Shown here: positions 50,692-58,558 of the stretch, one piece after another | Layout of the letters: every line of letters starts with the position of its first letter | Position numbering within the stretch: the first letter of the stretch is position 1 | From: Micromonospora inyonensis | GTDB taxonomy: Bacteria; Actinomycetota; Actinomycetes; Mycobacteriales; Micromonosporaceae | Length of the DNA: 64,000 nt | Direction of reading: 5' to 3' | Assembly (NCBI RefSeq): GCF_900091415.1 | Contig: NZ_FMHU01000001.1 | Span: 806,001 to 870,000, forward strand | Notes under the pieces: model-generated | Databases searched by the model: none | What the model was told of the DNA's origin: nothing | What the model saw: only the letters and a program-made list of their open reading frames with translations | Translations under genes and position numbers: made by a program

Positions 50692-51906
50692 ATGACGCCT
50701 AGACAGGGCACGCCGCTGCGCGGGGGCGAGGGGCCACACGAGTCCACGATCCTGGATCTGCTCCTGGACCTGGTCTTCGTCTTCGCGCTCAACCGGATCG
50801 CCGAAGAGGCCATCCACCACCTGACCGACGAGCAGCACCTCGTCCTGCCCGGGGTCGGCGAGGTGCTGCTGCTGTTCCTGGCCATGTGGCTGGTGTGGTT
50901 CTTCGCGGCGTTGTCGGCGAGCAGGTTCGACCCGCGGTGCCCGGAGATCCAGGCGGTGATCTTCTGCATCGCCTTCGGCAGCGTCGTGATGGGAGTCTCG
51001 GCACCAGCGGCGTACGACGGGCACGGCGGCTACTTCGTCGGCGCGTACGTGGCGATCCAGGTCGGCCGTCCCCTGGCGTTGGCGCTCTTTCAGCGCAGGC
51101 CCGTCCACCAGACCCTCGTCCCACCGCCGATCCCGGCGCGGATCCTCTGTTGGTCCGTGGTCGCCGCCGTGCCGTGGATCGCCGGGGCGGTCGCTCCCAC
51201 CGGCCTCGCCCGGGGCGGGCTGTGGACGCTCGGGCTGACCATCGAGTACGTCGGACTGGTCCTCGGCTGGCCCACGCCGAGACTGGGCCGCAGCCGCATC
51301 CACGACTGGGACCTGGTCGGCGAGTACCTGGCCGACCGCTACCGCCAGTTCTTCATCATCGCCCTCGGCGAGTCGATCCTGCTGAGCGGGCTGGCCTTCA
51401 GCAGCAACCCGTTCGGTGCGGGACGAACGGTGGCGTTCGGATGCGCCTTCATCACCACGGCGTTGCTCTGGCGCATCTACTTCTACCGTGCGGGAACGGT
51501 GTTGAAGAGCGCCGTCGCCACCGCCACCCAGCCGGCCCGCCTCGTCGCGTACGGATTCGTCACCCATCTGACGATGGTGGTCGGCGTCGTCGCCACCGCG
51601 GTCGGCTACGGACTCGTCATCGACCACCCGTACGACATGGCGAACCCGGTGTGGCTCGCCGCCGTCCTCGGCGGACCGGCGCTGTTCCTGGCCGGCCGGG
51701 CCCGCTTCGAGTACGACATCTTCGGGCGGGTGTCCCCCGCCCGGATCATCGGCATTCTCGTCCTGGCCGCGATGAGCCCGATCCTGGTCCGGCTGCCACT
51801 GCTGACGGCGACCGTCGCCGCCCTGGCCGTCCTGCTGGGCGTCGCCATCGCCGACGCGGTCCGCGCCCACGGCAGGTCGCGGGAGAGTCCCATGCCCCCT
51901 CACTGA
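50692..51906 (+). CDS. Low-temperature-requirement A (LtrA) family membrane protein
   Basis: 404 aa with about ten to twelve hydrophobic segments. The N-terminal HESTILDLLLDLVFVFALNRIAEEA is the LtrA signature (E-x-x-x-x-x-x-D-L-x-x-V-F), and later YLADRYRQFFIIALGESILLSGLAF is the second conserved block. Listeria LtrA is needed for growth in the cold; actinobacterial members are uncharacterised. Start ATG 50692, ribosome site weak. Monocistronic and divergent from the second phoU across 282 bases that hold no other gene I can support. Confidence 0.9.
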   Translation: MTPRQGTPLRGGEGPHESTILDLLLDLVFVFALNRIAEEAIHHLTDEQHLVLPGVGEVLLLFLAMWLVWFFAALSASRFDPRCPEIQAVIFCIAFGSVVMGVSAPAAYDGHGGYFVGAYVAIQVGRPLALALFQRRPVHQTLVPPPIPARILCWSVVAAVPWIAGAVAPTGLARGGLWTLGLTIEYVGLVLGWPTPRLGRSRIHDWDLVGEYLADRYRQFFIIALGESILLSGLAFSSNPFGAGRTVAFGCAFITTALLWRIYFYRAGTVLKSAVATATQPARLVAYGFVTHLTMVVGVVATAVGYGLVIDHPYDMANPVWLAAVLGGPALFLAGRARFEYDIFGRVSPARIIGILVLAAMSPILVRLPLLTATVAALAVLLGVAIADAVRAHGRSRESPMPPH

Positions 51907-52015
51907 GCGCGGCGGCGCCGGGCAACGGCGGCACCCGGAGTCGCCTGCCGCCCCCGGCCGGGCAGCGGCCAGCTGGGCCGCGCCCGCCTCCGCCGGTACG
52001 GCTCGTCCCCGCCCG

Positions 52016-52849
52016 TCAGTCCAGCGTGAAGTAGGGCGTGTCGCCGTCGAGGTCGGCCAGGCGGGGCGTGACCGGCGTGGCGGCGTCCCGACCCGCTGCG
52101 GCACGGGCCACACCGTCCAGGTCCCCGGCCGCCGCCACCTGCTCCAACGTGAGCAGCGTCGGCGGCAGCATGGTCAACTCCCCCGCCGCCGCCCGGCGCA
52201 GCGCGTCCGCCGGGCGGACCCACATCGTGTGGTCCGCCTCCCCCGAGACGTCCCGGGTCCGCTGCCCCTCCGGCAACAGGGCCACGAAGAAGTACGTGTC
52301 GAAGCGGCGCGGCTCGAACTCCGGAGTGATCCACCGGCTCCACGGCAGCAGCAGATCCGACCGCAGCGTCAGCCCCCGGCCGGTCAGGAACTCGGCGAAG
52401 TGCGTCCGCCGCTTCTCCAGATCGACCCGGGCAGCCTCCCAGTCGTCGCCGCTGACGTCCCCGACCACCGTCGCCGGATCCGGGCCGGCGAGCAGCACTC
52501 CCGCCTCCTCGAATGCCTCGCGGGCGGCGGCGCAGACCACCGCCTGGGCCGCCTCCGACGCGACCCCCAGCCGCCCGCCCCACTCGTCGGGGTCGGGGCC
52601 GGCCCAGCCCGGGTGCGCCTGCGCGTCCGACGGGTCCACGCCGCCGCCGGGGAAGGCGTACACCCCGCCGAAGGCCATCGCGGCGACCCGGCGGATCACG
52701 TACACCTGGAAGCCGTCGGTGGCCGGACGCAGCAGCAGCACGGTGGCCGCAACCCGGGGCACCGCCGGGGTGCCACCCTCGGCGCGGAACCGGCGGGCGT
52801 GCTCGACCAGCACGGCCGGGGCGGGAAAGCTGCCGCTGTCGATCGTCAT
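52016..52849 (-). CDS. NUDIX hydrolase (NUDT19-like)
   Basis: 277 aa. The Nudix box is split by an insertion as in NUDT7/19 relatives: YAFPGGGVDPSDA precedes, and AAREAFEEAGVLLAG carries the R-E-x-x-E-E core. VAATVLLLRPATDGFQVYVIRR opens the domain; FDTYFFVALLPEGQ follows. This type cleaves CoA or nucleotide diphosphate linkages; the exact substrate is unknown. Start ATG 52849. A copy of the 60-bp repeat sits 45 bases upstream, between this gene and the divergent oxidoreductase. Confidence 0.9.
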   Translation of the reverse strand: MTIDSGSFPAPAVLVEHARRFRAEGGTPAVPRVAATVLLLRPATDGFQVYVIRRVAAMAFGGVYAFPGGGVDPSDAQAHPGWAGPDPDEWGGRLGVASEAAQAVVCAAAREAFEEAGVLLAGPDPATVVGDVSGDDWEAARVDLEKRRTHFAEFLTGRGLTLRSDLLLPWSRWITPEFEPRRFDTYFFVALLPEGQRTRDVSGEADHTMWVRPADALRRAAAGELTMLPPTLLTLEQVAAAGDLDGVARAAAGRDAATPVTPRLADLDGDTPYFTLD

Positions 52850-52894
52850 GGCGCGAGCCTAGTTCCCCGCGCGCGGCCCCGACGACCACCGCTG

Positions 52895-52954
52895 GGTGGT
52901 AGCAGGGGACCCCTCCTCCTCAAAAAGCGGTAGCAGGGGACCCCTGCTACCACC
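52895..52954 (+). repeat. 60-bp palindromic intergenic repeat, copy 4 of 5
   Basis: Almost perfectly symmetrical copy: begins GGTGGTAGCAGGGGACCCC and ends GGGGACCCCTGCTACCACC, core AAAAAGCGGTAGCA. It is the only copy located between divergent genes, where it lies in their shared promoter space instead of at a 3' end. Confidence 0.95.
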
Positions 52955-53047
52955 AAACCCCCAGCGCCCCGCCTGGGCGGGCGCCGTCGTCCCGGCGGAC
53001 GGATCGACGGTGCTGCCCGGGGCCGATCTGCGCTAGCGTCCCGTCGC

Positions 53048-54025
53048 ATGACACGTTGGGGCATCCTGGCCACCGGAAACATCGCCGCCCGCTTCGCCGA
53101 GGACCTCACGCTGGTGCCGGACGCCGAGCTGGTCGCCGTCGGCTCACGCACCGCCGAGGGCGCCGAGCGCTTCGCCGCGAAGCACGGCGTCGCCCGGGCG
53201 TACGGCTCCTGGGCGGAGCTGGCCGCCGATCCCGACCTGGACGTGGTGTACGTCGCCACGCCGCACGCCGCGCACCACCAGGCGACTCTGGCCTGCCTGG
53301 ACGCCGGTCGCGCGGTGCTGGTGGAGAAGCCGTTCACCCTCGACCTGGCGGACAGCACCGAACTGGTCGAGACCGCGCGCTCCCGTGGCGTCTTCCTGAT
53401 GGAGGCCATGTGGATGCGGTGCAACCCGCTGATCCTGCGGATGGCGGAGCTGGTCGCCGAGGGGGCGATCGGTACGGTCACCGGGCTCCGGGCCGACTTC
53501 AGCATGGAGGGGCCGTTCCCGCCGGAGAGCCGGCTGCGCGCCCTGGCGCTCGGTGGCGGCGCTCTGCTGGACGTGGGTATCTACCCGGTCAGCCTGGCGC
53601 ACCTGCTGCTCGGCGCGCCCGACCACGTGCGCTCCTGGGCGAAGATCAGTCCCGAGGGCGTGGACGAGAACACCGGCATCGTCCTCGGGTACGACTCCGG
53701 GGCGGTCGCCACGCTGAGTTGCGGTCTGCTCGGAGCGAGCGCGGTGACCGCTTCGATCACCGGCACCACCGGCCGGATCGAGCTGCCGTCGCTGTTCTTC
53801 CGTCCCGACTCGCTGACCCTGCACCGGTCCGGTCGGGAGCCGGAGACGATCCGCACCGAGCTGGTCGGCAACGGCTACCAGTACGAGGCGATCGAGGTGC
53901 AGCGCTGCCTGGCCGAGGGGCTGTTGGAGAGCCCGCTGGTGCCGCACGCGACCACGCTCGAGGTGATGGGCCTGCTGGACGACGTCCGCGCCCAGATCGG
54001 CGTGGTGTATCCGGGCCGGTCGTAG
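53048..54025 (+). CDS. Gfo/Idh/MocA-family oxidoreductase
   Basis: 325 aa. TRWGILATGNIAARFAEDLTLVPDAELVAVGSRTAEGAERFAAKHG is the NAD(P)-binding Rossmann start (G-x-G-x-I/A), VYVATPHAAHHQATLACLDAGRAVLVEKPFTLD contains the conserved E-K-P, and the alpha/beta C-terminal domain has GGGALLDVGIYPVSLAHLLLG. It resembles trans-1,2-dihydrobenzene-1,2-diol or xylose dehydrogenase-like proteins; sugar or sugar-alcohol oxidation is expected but the substrate is unknown. Start ATG 53048. A copy of the 60-bp repeat follows 8 bases after its stop. Confidence 0.9.
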   Translation: MTRWGILATGNIAARFAEDLTLVPDAELVAVGSRTAEGAERFAAKHGVARAYGSWAELAADPDLDVVYVATPHAAHHQATLACLDAGRAVLVEKPFTLDLADSTELVETARSRGVFLMEAMWMRCNPLILRMAELVAEGAIGTVTGLRADFSMEGPFPPESRLRALALGGGALLDVGIYPVSLAHLLLGAPDHVRSWAKISPEGVDENTGIVLGYDSGAVATLSCGLLGASAVTASITGTTGRIELPSLFFRPDSLTLHRSGREPETIRTELVGNGYQYEAIEVQRCLAEGLLESPLVPHATTLEVMGLLDDVRAQIGVVYPGRS

Positions 54026-54033
54026 CCTCCTCG

Positions 54034-54093
54034 GGTGGTTGCAGGGGCCCCCTCCTCATCAAAATGCGATAGGAAGGGGCCCCTGCAGACACC
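54034..54093 (+). repeat. 60-bp palindromic intergenic repeat, copy 5 of 5
   Basis: Begins GGTGGTTGCAGGGGCCCCC; the core is changed to AAAATGCGATAGGA and the end to CCCCTGCAGACACC, so this copy has decayed most. It lies between the convergent oxidoreductase and pit genes. Confidence 0.92.
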
Positions 54094-54133
54094 CGAGCCG
54101 TGCGTCGCAGCACCCGAGCCGTGCCCGGCGGCC

Positions 54134-55138
54134 TCAGCTGAAGAGGGGGCGGGCCAGGAAGTACATGAGGGCGCCGATGCTGCCGGCGGCCGGGAAGGTG
54201 AGGATCCAGGCGCCGACGATGTTGCCGGCCACGCCCCAGCGGACGGCGGAGAGCCGCTTGGTCGCGCCGACACCCATGATCGCCGAGGTGATGGTGTGGG
54301 TGGTGGAGATCGGGGCGCCGAGCACCAGGGCGTTGAAGTAGAGCACGCCGCTGGCGACGGTCTCGGCGGCGAAGCCCTCCGGCGGCTTCAGGTCGATGAT
54401 CTTCCGACCGAGGGTACGGATGATCCGCCAACCACCGGCGTACGTACCGGCGGCGAGCACCGCCGCCGACGTCCAGAACGCCCACTCGGGGATGAAGCCG
54501 GGGTCGTCCTGGTATCCACCGACGTAGAGGGCGAGCACCACGATGCCGATGGTCTTGGCGGCGTCCTGCATGCCGTGCCCGACCGACATCGCGGCGGCGG
54601 AGGCGGTCTGTGCCCAGCGGAAGCCCCGGTTCAGCTTGCCCGGGTGCCCCTTCCGGAAGATCCACTGCACCGCGATCATCACGATGTAGCCGAGCAGGAA
54701 GCCGATCATCGGGGAGAGCACCATCGGGATGATCACGCTCTCGCCGATGCCGCTCCAGAGCACCGTGCCGGAGGCGGCGATGGTCGAGCCGACCAGGCCA
54801 CCGATGAGCGCGTGCGAGGAGGACGACGGGAGCCCGAAGTACCAGGTGATCAGGTTCCAGGTGATCGCGCCGATCACCCCGGCGAAGACGATGCCGAGAC
54901 TGGCCGTACCGGTGGGGAGCTTGACCAGGCCGCTGCCGACGGTCTTGGCCACCTCGGCGCCGAAGTGGGCGCCGATGAAGTTGCCGACCGCGGCCATGGC
55001 CAGGGCGACCCGGGGTGTCAGCGCCCGGGTGGAGATGCTGGTCGCGATCGCGTTGGCGGCGTCGTGGAAGCCGTTGGTGTAGTCGAACGCCAGGGCCACC
55101 GCGATCACCGCCAGCACGGCGATGAGTTCGGGAGTCAC
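54134..55138 (-). CDS. pit: Inorganic phosphate transporter, Pit family
   Basis: 334 aa with about ten hydrophobic segments. FDYTNGFHDAANAIATSISTRALTPRVALAMAAVGNFIGAHFG is the N-terminal Pit repeat (G-F-H-D-x-A-N), and WYFGLPSSSSHALIGGLVGS is the second Pit motif; GAPISTTHTITSAIMGVGA completes the C-terminal repeat. Low-affinity, proton- or metal-phosphate-coupled uptake at the membrane. Four bases after the DUF47 gene on the same strand, the common Pit/DUF47 pair. Confidence 0.95.
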   Translation of the reverse strand: MTPELIAVLAVIAVALAFDYTNGFHDAANAIATSISTRALTPRVALAMAAVGNFIGAHFGAEVAKTVGSGLVKLPTGTASLGIVFAGVIGAITWNLITWYFGLPSSSSHALIGGLVGSTIAASGTVLWSGIGESVIIPMVLSPMIGFLLGYIVMIAVQWIFRKGHPGKLNRGFRWAQTASAAAMSVGHGMQDAAKTIGIVVLALYVGGYQDDPGFIPEWAFWTSAAVLAAGTYAGGWRIIRTLGRKIIDLKPPEGFAAETVASGVLYFNALVLGAPISTTHTITSAIMGVGATKRLSAVRWGVAGNIVGAWILTFPAAGSIGALMYFLARPLFS

Positions 55139-55142
55139 AGGA

Positions 55143-55769
55143 TCAGGACTCCTTGACCGCGATGGTCTCGACGGTGTTGGCCACGTGCTCGAAGGCGTCG
55201 CAGGCGGCCTCCAGCTCGTCGGCGACCTCCTTCATCTTCAGCACGGTCAGCGCGTCGTACTCGCCGGAGAAGAGGCGGACCAGCAGCATCCGGTACGCCT
55301 GGTCGCCGTCGTTCTCCAGCCGGTTGCACTCGATCCAGTAGTCCTCGAGGTCCTTCATCGACTTGAGTCGGGGCATCGCGTCGGCGGTCAGCCGGGCCTG
55401 CTGGTCGAGGACGTTGACCAGCTCGTGCATCTCGCGCGGCAGCGACGGCAGTTTGGTGAGGCCGTACAGGTAGAGCAGGTTGCCGACCGCCTCCAGGTGG
55501 TCCATCACGTCGTCCAGCAGCGACCCGAGGCGGTAGATGTCCTCCCGGTCGAAGGGGGTGATGAAGGTGGAGTTGATCTTTTTGTACAGATCGTGGGTGA
55601 TCTGGTCGCTGTCGTGCTCCACCTCGGTCAGGCGCTCACTGACCGACTGGACGTCGACGCCCGGCAGGGCCAGCTCGTTGAGCAGCTCCGTACCCCGCAC
55701 CAGGTTCTGCGCGGCCCTGGTGAAGAGCTCGTAGAAGGCGCCCTCGGAAGGGCGGAAGGAAAACTTCAC
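55143..55769 (-). CDS. DUF47 PhoU-like Pit accessory protein
   Basis: 208 aa helical protein. FYELFTRAAQNLVRGTELLNEL, LTEVEHDSDQITHDLYKKINSTFITPFDREDIYRLGSLLDDVMDHLEAV and ADELEAACDAFEHVANTVETIAVKES match DUF47, a PhoU relative that associates with and controls Pit transporters. Start GTG 55769 with GAGG upstream; the longer frame begins with a Pro-rich non-conserved stretch. First gene of the pit operon. A PHO-box sequence lies 130 bases upstream, inside the end of ppk2. Confidence 0.92.
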   Translation of the reverse strand: MKFSFRPSEGAFYELFTRAAQNLVRGTELLNELALPGVDVQSVSERLTEVEHDSDQITHDLYKKINSTFITPFDREDIYRLGSLLDDVMDHLEAVGNLLYLYGLTKLPSLPREMHELVNVLDQQARLTADAMPRLKSMKDLEDYWIECNRLENDGDQAYRMLLVRLFSGEYDALTVLKMKEVADELEAACDAFEHVANTVETIAVKES

Positions 55770-55889
55770 AGCACGGACCTCGTCGTGTCGATGGAAGGGT
55801 GACGGGCGCCCGGGGAAAGGCACTGCCCAGCGCATGCTAGGGAAGGTTCAGGAGCCGGAAAATGCCGGCCCACCCCGGTCGGACGTCAT

Positions 55890-56837
55890 TCATGCATCGT
55901 TCACCTGCCGTTCACCTTCATCCGCCCACCCGGACAGCAGTCGCGCCCGCTCACGCGCGAGATCGACGGTCGGCGGCGGATACCCCAGGTCGAGCGTGGC
56001 GAACGTCTCACGTAACAGATGGGCCACCGCCCAGTCGCGGTACCACTTCCGGTCCGCCGGGACGACGTACCAGGGGGCGGCGTCGGTCGCGCAGCGGGTC
56101 AGCGCCTCGGCGTACGCGGCCTGGTAGTCGTCCCAGCGGGCGCGGGCGTCGGTGTCGGCGGGATCGTACTTCCAGTGCTTGCTCGGGTCGGTCAGCCGCT
56201 GGAGCAGTCGCTCACGCTGCTCGTCCTTCGAGATGTGCAGCATCACCTTGACCAGGGTCACCCCCTCGGCGACCGACTCCTGCTCGAAGGCGTTGATCTC
56301 GTCGTAGCGCTGCCGCAGGATCTCCTCCGGGGCCAGCGTCTCGACCCGGCCGATCAGCACGTCCTCGTAGTGCGACCGGTTGAAGATCCCGACGTGTCCG
56401 GCGGGCGGCAGGGCCCGGCGGATCCGCCACAGGAAGCGGTGCTGCAACTCCTCGTCGGTCGGCGGCCCGAAGGAGGTGATCCGCAGCCCGAGCGGGTTCA
56501 TCGCGCCGGCCACCCGCTTCACCGTGCCGTCCTTGCCGCCGCAGTCCATCGCCTGGAGCACCAGCAGCACCCGGCGGTCGTCGGCCGGGTCGGCCTTGAC
56601 CGAGGCGAAGAGCATCTCCTGCTGTCGCGCCAGCTCCGCGCCGACCAGCCGCACCTGCGCCCGGCACCACGACTTGCGGTCCGGACCGGTCACCGTGGGA
56701 CCGGGCAGGCCGGGTGTGGCGCGCGGATCGATCGCGGCGAGATCGACCGGGGAGGCGCCACCGGGCGCCACCCGGAGCCGCTGCCGGATCGCACCGCCGG
56801 CCGGAGGGACGATGTCGGACACTTCGGGTGCGCTCAT
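55890..56837 (-). CDS. ppk2: Polyphosphate kinase 2 family protein
   Basis: 315 aa. Walker A VLLVLQAMDCGGKDGTVKRVAGAMNP (Lys about 102), Walker B-like HVGIFNRSHYEDVLI, and lid VMLHISKDEQRERLLQRLTDPSKHWKYDPAD, as in PPK2. The enzyme uses polyphosphate to phosphorylate nucleotides, or the reverse; class (ADP- or AMP-specific) cannot be fixed by eye. Start ATG 56837. It sits upstream of the DUF47-pit operon on the same strand, linking phosphate storage with uptake. Its last codons contain the PHO-box-like repeat. Confidence 0.93.
   Translation of the reverse strand: MSAPEVSDIVPPAGGAIRQRLRVAPGGASPVDLAAIDPRATPGLPGPTVTGPDRKSWCRAQVRLVGAELARQQEMLFASVKADPADDRRVLLVLQAMDCGGKDGTVKRVAGAMNPLGLRITSFGPPTDEELQHRFLWRIRRALPPAGHVGIFNRSHYEDVLIGRVETLAPEEILRQRYDEINAFEQESVAEGVTLVKVMLHISKDEQRERLLQRLTDPSKHWKYDPADTDARARWDDYQAAYAEALTRCATDAAPWYVVPADRKWYRDWAVAHLLRETFATLDLGYPPPTVDLARERARLLSGWADEGERQVNDA
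55899..55916 (+). promoter_or_regulatory. Perfect PHO box inside the 3' end of ppk2
   Basis: GTTCACC at 55899-55905 and again at 55910-55916, separated by TGCC: two exact heptamers at the 11-base period. On the minus strand it encodes the C-terminal Glu-Arg-Gln-Val-Asn of PPK2. It lies about 130 bases upstream of the DUF47-pit start but with the repeats on the opposite strand. Probable RegX3/PhoP site for pit; orientation makes this less certain. Confidence 0.7.
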
Positions 56838-56989
56838 CCTGCGATCATCACCCAGGCCGCCGCCGCCCGCCCGTCGAGCGCCGTCTCCGCCACCCGTACG
56901 ACCCGGCCGGTACGGTTGCCGGCCACCCGGGCGGACCGCGAGCGGCACCGGTACGGCAGGGTGGGGACGGACGGGGACGAGGAGGCGAC

Positions 56990-57910
56990 GTGGACGACCT
57001 GGCGACCGGTTTCGAGGCGGAACGGGCACGGCTGACGGCGCTGGCGCACCGGATGCTCGGCAGCCGCGCCGAGGCCGAGGACGCCGTCCAGGAGACCTGG
57101 CTGCGGTGCGCCGCCGCGCTCGCCGACCCGGCCGCCCGCGCGCAGATCCACGAGCTGCCCGCCTGGCTGACCACGGTCTGCGCCCGGATCTGCCTGGACG
57201 TGCTCCGCTCCGCCCGGCACCGGCGGGAGACCTACCCGGGGCAGTGGTTGCCCGAGCCCGTGGTGACCCCGCTCGCCGACGGCTTCGCACCCGACCCGGT
57301 CGAGCGGGTCACCCGCGCCGACCAGGTCGGCACCGCCCTGCTGGTGGTCCTGGAACGGCTCACCCCGGAGCAGCGGGTGGCCCTGGTGCTGCACGACGTC
57401 TTCGCCGTGCCGTTCGAGGCGGTCGCGGAGGTGCTCGGGACCACCCCGGCCGCCGCCCGGCAGCTCGCGTCCCGGGCGCGGCGGGCGGTCGACGCGGACG
57501 GCGTACCACGGCACCGGGCCGACCGGGCCGAACAGCGCCGGCTGGTCGAGGCGTTCCTCGCCGCCAGTGAGTCCGGCGAGCTGGCCGGCCTGCTCCGGGT
57601 GCTCGCGCCCGACGTGGTGCTGGTCGGCGACAGCGGCGGCCACTTCCCGGCGGCCCGGCGGCCGATCCTCGGCGCGGACGCGGTGGCCCGCTTCGTGCTC
57701 GGCGTCTTCGGCCCGGACGGCCGGTACGCGGGCCGGACGCGGTTCCGGCCGGTCCTGGTCGACGGCACCGTGGGCCTGTACGGCGAGGTTCCCTACTCCG
57801 ACGGCCGGACGATCCGCACAGTGATCTCGTTCGCCGTACACGAGGGTCGGATCACCGGGCTGTTCAACCAGCTCAACCCGGATAAGCTGACCGCCTTGCC
57901 CCCGCTGTGA
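56990..57910 (+). CDS. ECF sigma factor, SigJ type with SnoaL-like C-terminal domain
   Basis: 306 aa. Region 2: FEAERARLTALAHRMLGSRAEAEDAVQETWLR; region 4: RLTPEQRVALVLHDVFAVPFEAVAEVLGTTPAAARQLASRARRAV. The C-terminal 130 residues (RLVEAFLAASESGELAGLLRVLAPDVVLVGDSGGHFPAARRPI...NPDKL) are a SnoaL_2/NTF2-like domain, which replaces an anti-sigma factor in this group and regulates activity. Start GTG 56990 after GAGGAGG. No anti-sigma gene is adjacent, consistent with the type. Convergent with the DUF402 gene (4-base gap). Confidence 0.92.
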   Translation: MDDLATGFEAERARLTALAHRMLGSRAEAEDAVQETWLRCAAALADPAARAQIHELPAWLTTVCARICLDVLRSARHRRETYPGQWLPEPVVTPLADGFAPDPVERVTRADQVGTALLVVLERLTPEQRVALVLHDVFAVPFEAVAEVLGTTPAAARQLASRARRAVDADGVPRHRADRAEQRRLVEAFLAASESGELAGLLRVLAPDVVLVGDSGGHFPAARRPILGADAVARFVLGVFGPDGRYAGRTRFRPVLVDGTVGLYGEVPYSDGRTIRTVISFAVHEGRITGLFNQLNPDKLTALPPL

Positions 57911-57914
57911 CGGC

Positions 57915-58421
57915 TCAGACCACCAGGGCCAGCCACTTGCGGTACGACGTGGCGAACGGCTCGGTGCCGTCCCCCAGCGCCCCGAACAGCCAGCGTGCGG
58001 CGGCCTCCGCCGCCGTCACCACGTCCTCCGGGTAGCCGAACCGGACCCGGTGCTCGGCGAACTCGTCCTCGTCGCGCAGCTCGACCAGGCCGGTGGCCCG
58101 CCGCCGCACCACGTCCAGGTCGAGGTCGACCAGGTGGACCGTGTCGGTGCCCTCCCACCGGGCCGGGCTGGCGATGTCGCAGTAGACCTCGCTGGTCCGC
58201 GGCGGCGGGTTGAACATCCCCGTCCACCAGGCGTGGTGCGGCACCAGCAGGACGAAGGGGATCTGCTCCACCGACGGGCGACCGTGGTAGATCGAGGCGG
58301 TGCCGGCGGTGACGCCGAGCCATACGCCCAGGTCGTCCTCGGCGAGCCGCCGGGCCGGGTAGTCGCGGTGGGCGCTGCCGTCGTACTTCCGGTAGATCAC
58401 ACGGACAACGTCGCTCGCCAT
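57915..58421 (-). CDS. DUF402 domain-containing protein
   Basis: 168 aa. VRVIYRKYDGSAHRDYPARRL, HHAWWTGMFNPPPRTSEVYCDIASPARWEGTDTVHLVDLDLDVVRR and VELRDEDEFAEHRVRFGYPEDVV are the conserved DUF402 blocks; the acidic/His residues bind divalent metal. Some members are nucleoside phosphate hydrolases or RNA-associated (FAU-1 like). Start ATG 58421. Monocistronic, divergent from dinG. Confidence 0.88.
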   Translation of the reverse strand: MASDVVRVIYRKYDGSAHRDYPARRLAEDDLGVWLGVTAGTASIYHGRPSVEQIPFVLLVPHHAWWTGMFNPPPRTSEVYCDIASPARWEGTDTVHLVDLDLDVVRRRATGLVELRDEDEFAEHRVRFGYPEDVVTAAEAAARWLFGALGDGTEPFATSYRKWLALVV

Positions 58422-58558
58422 GAATGGCAGCCTATCCCGTACCCCCCAAGAGACGCTCCACGGAAGGAACCCGCCGACACTGACCGATTCCGGACGGTGA
58501 CCTCTGACACGAGGTCATCGACGCGAACCGTGTCGTCGGGTACGGGTACGGTCGCACG

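Noticed and set aside
2471..54093. CRISPR array from repeated 60-bp units
   Set aside because: The five copies are kilobases apart, not regularly spaced, and no cas gene is present. They are dispersed palindromic repeats.
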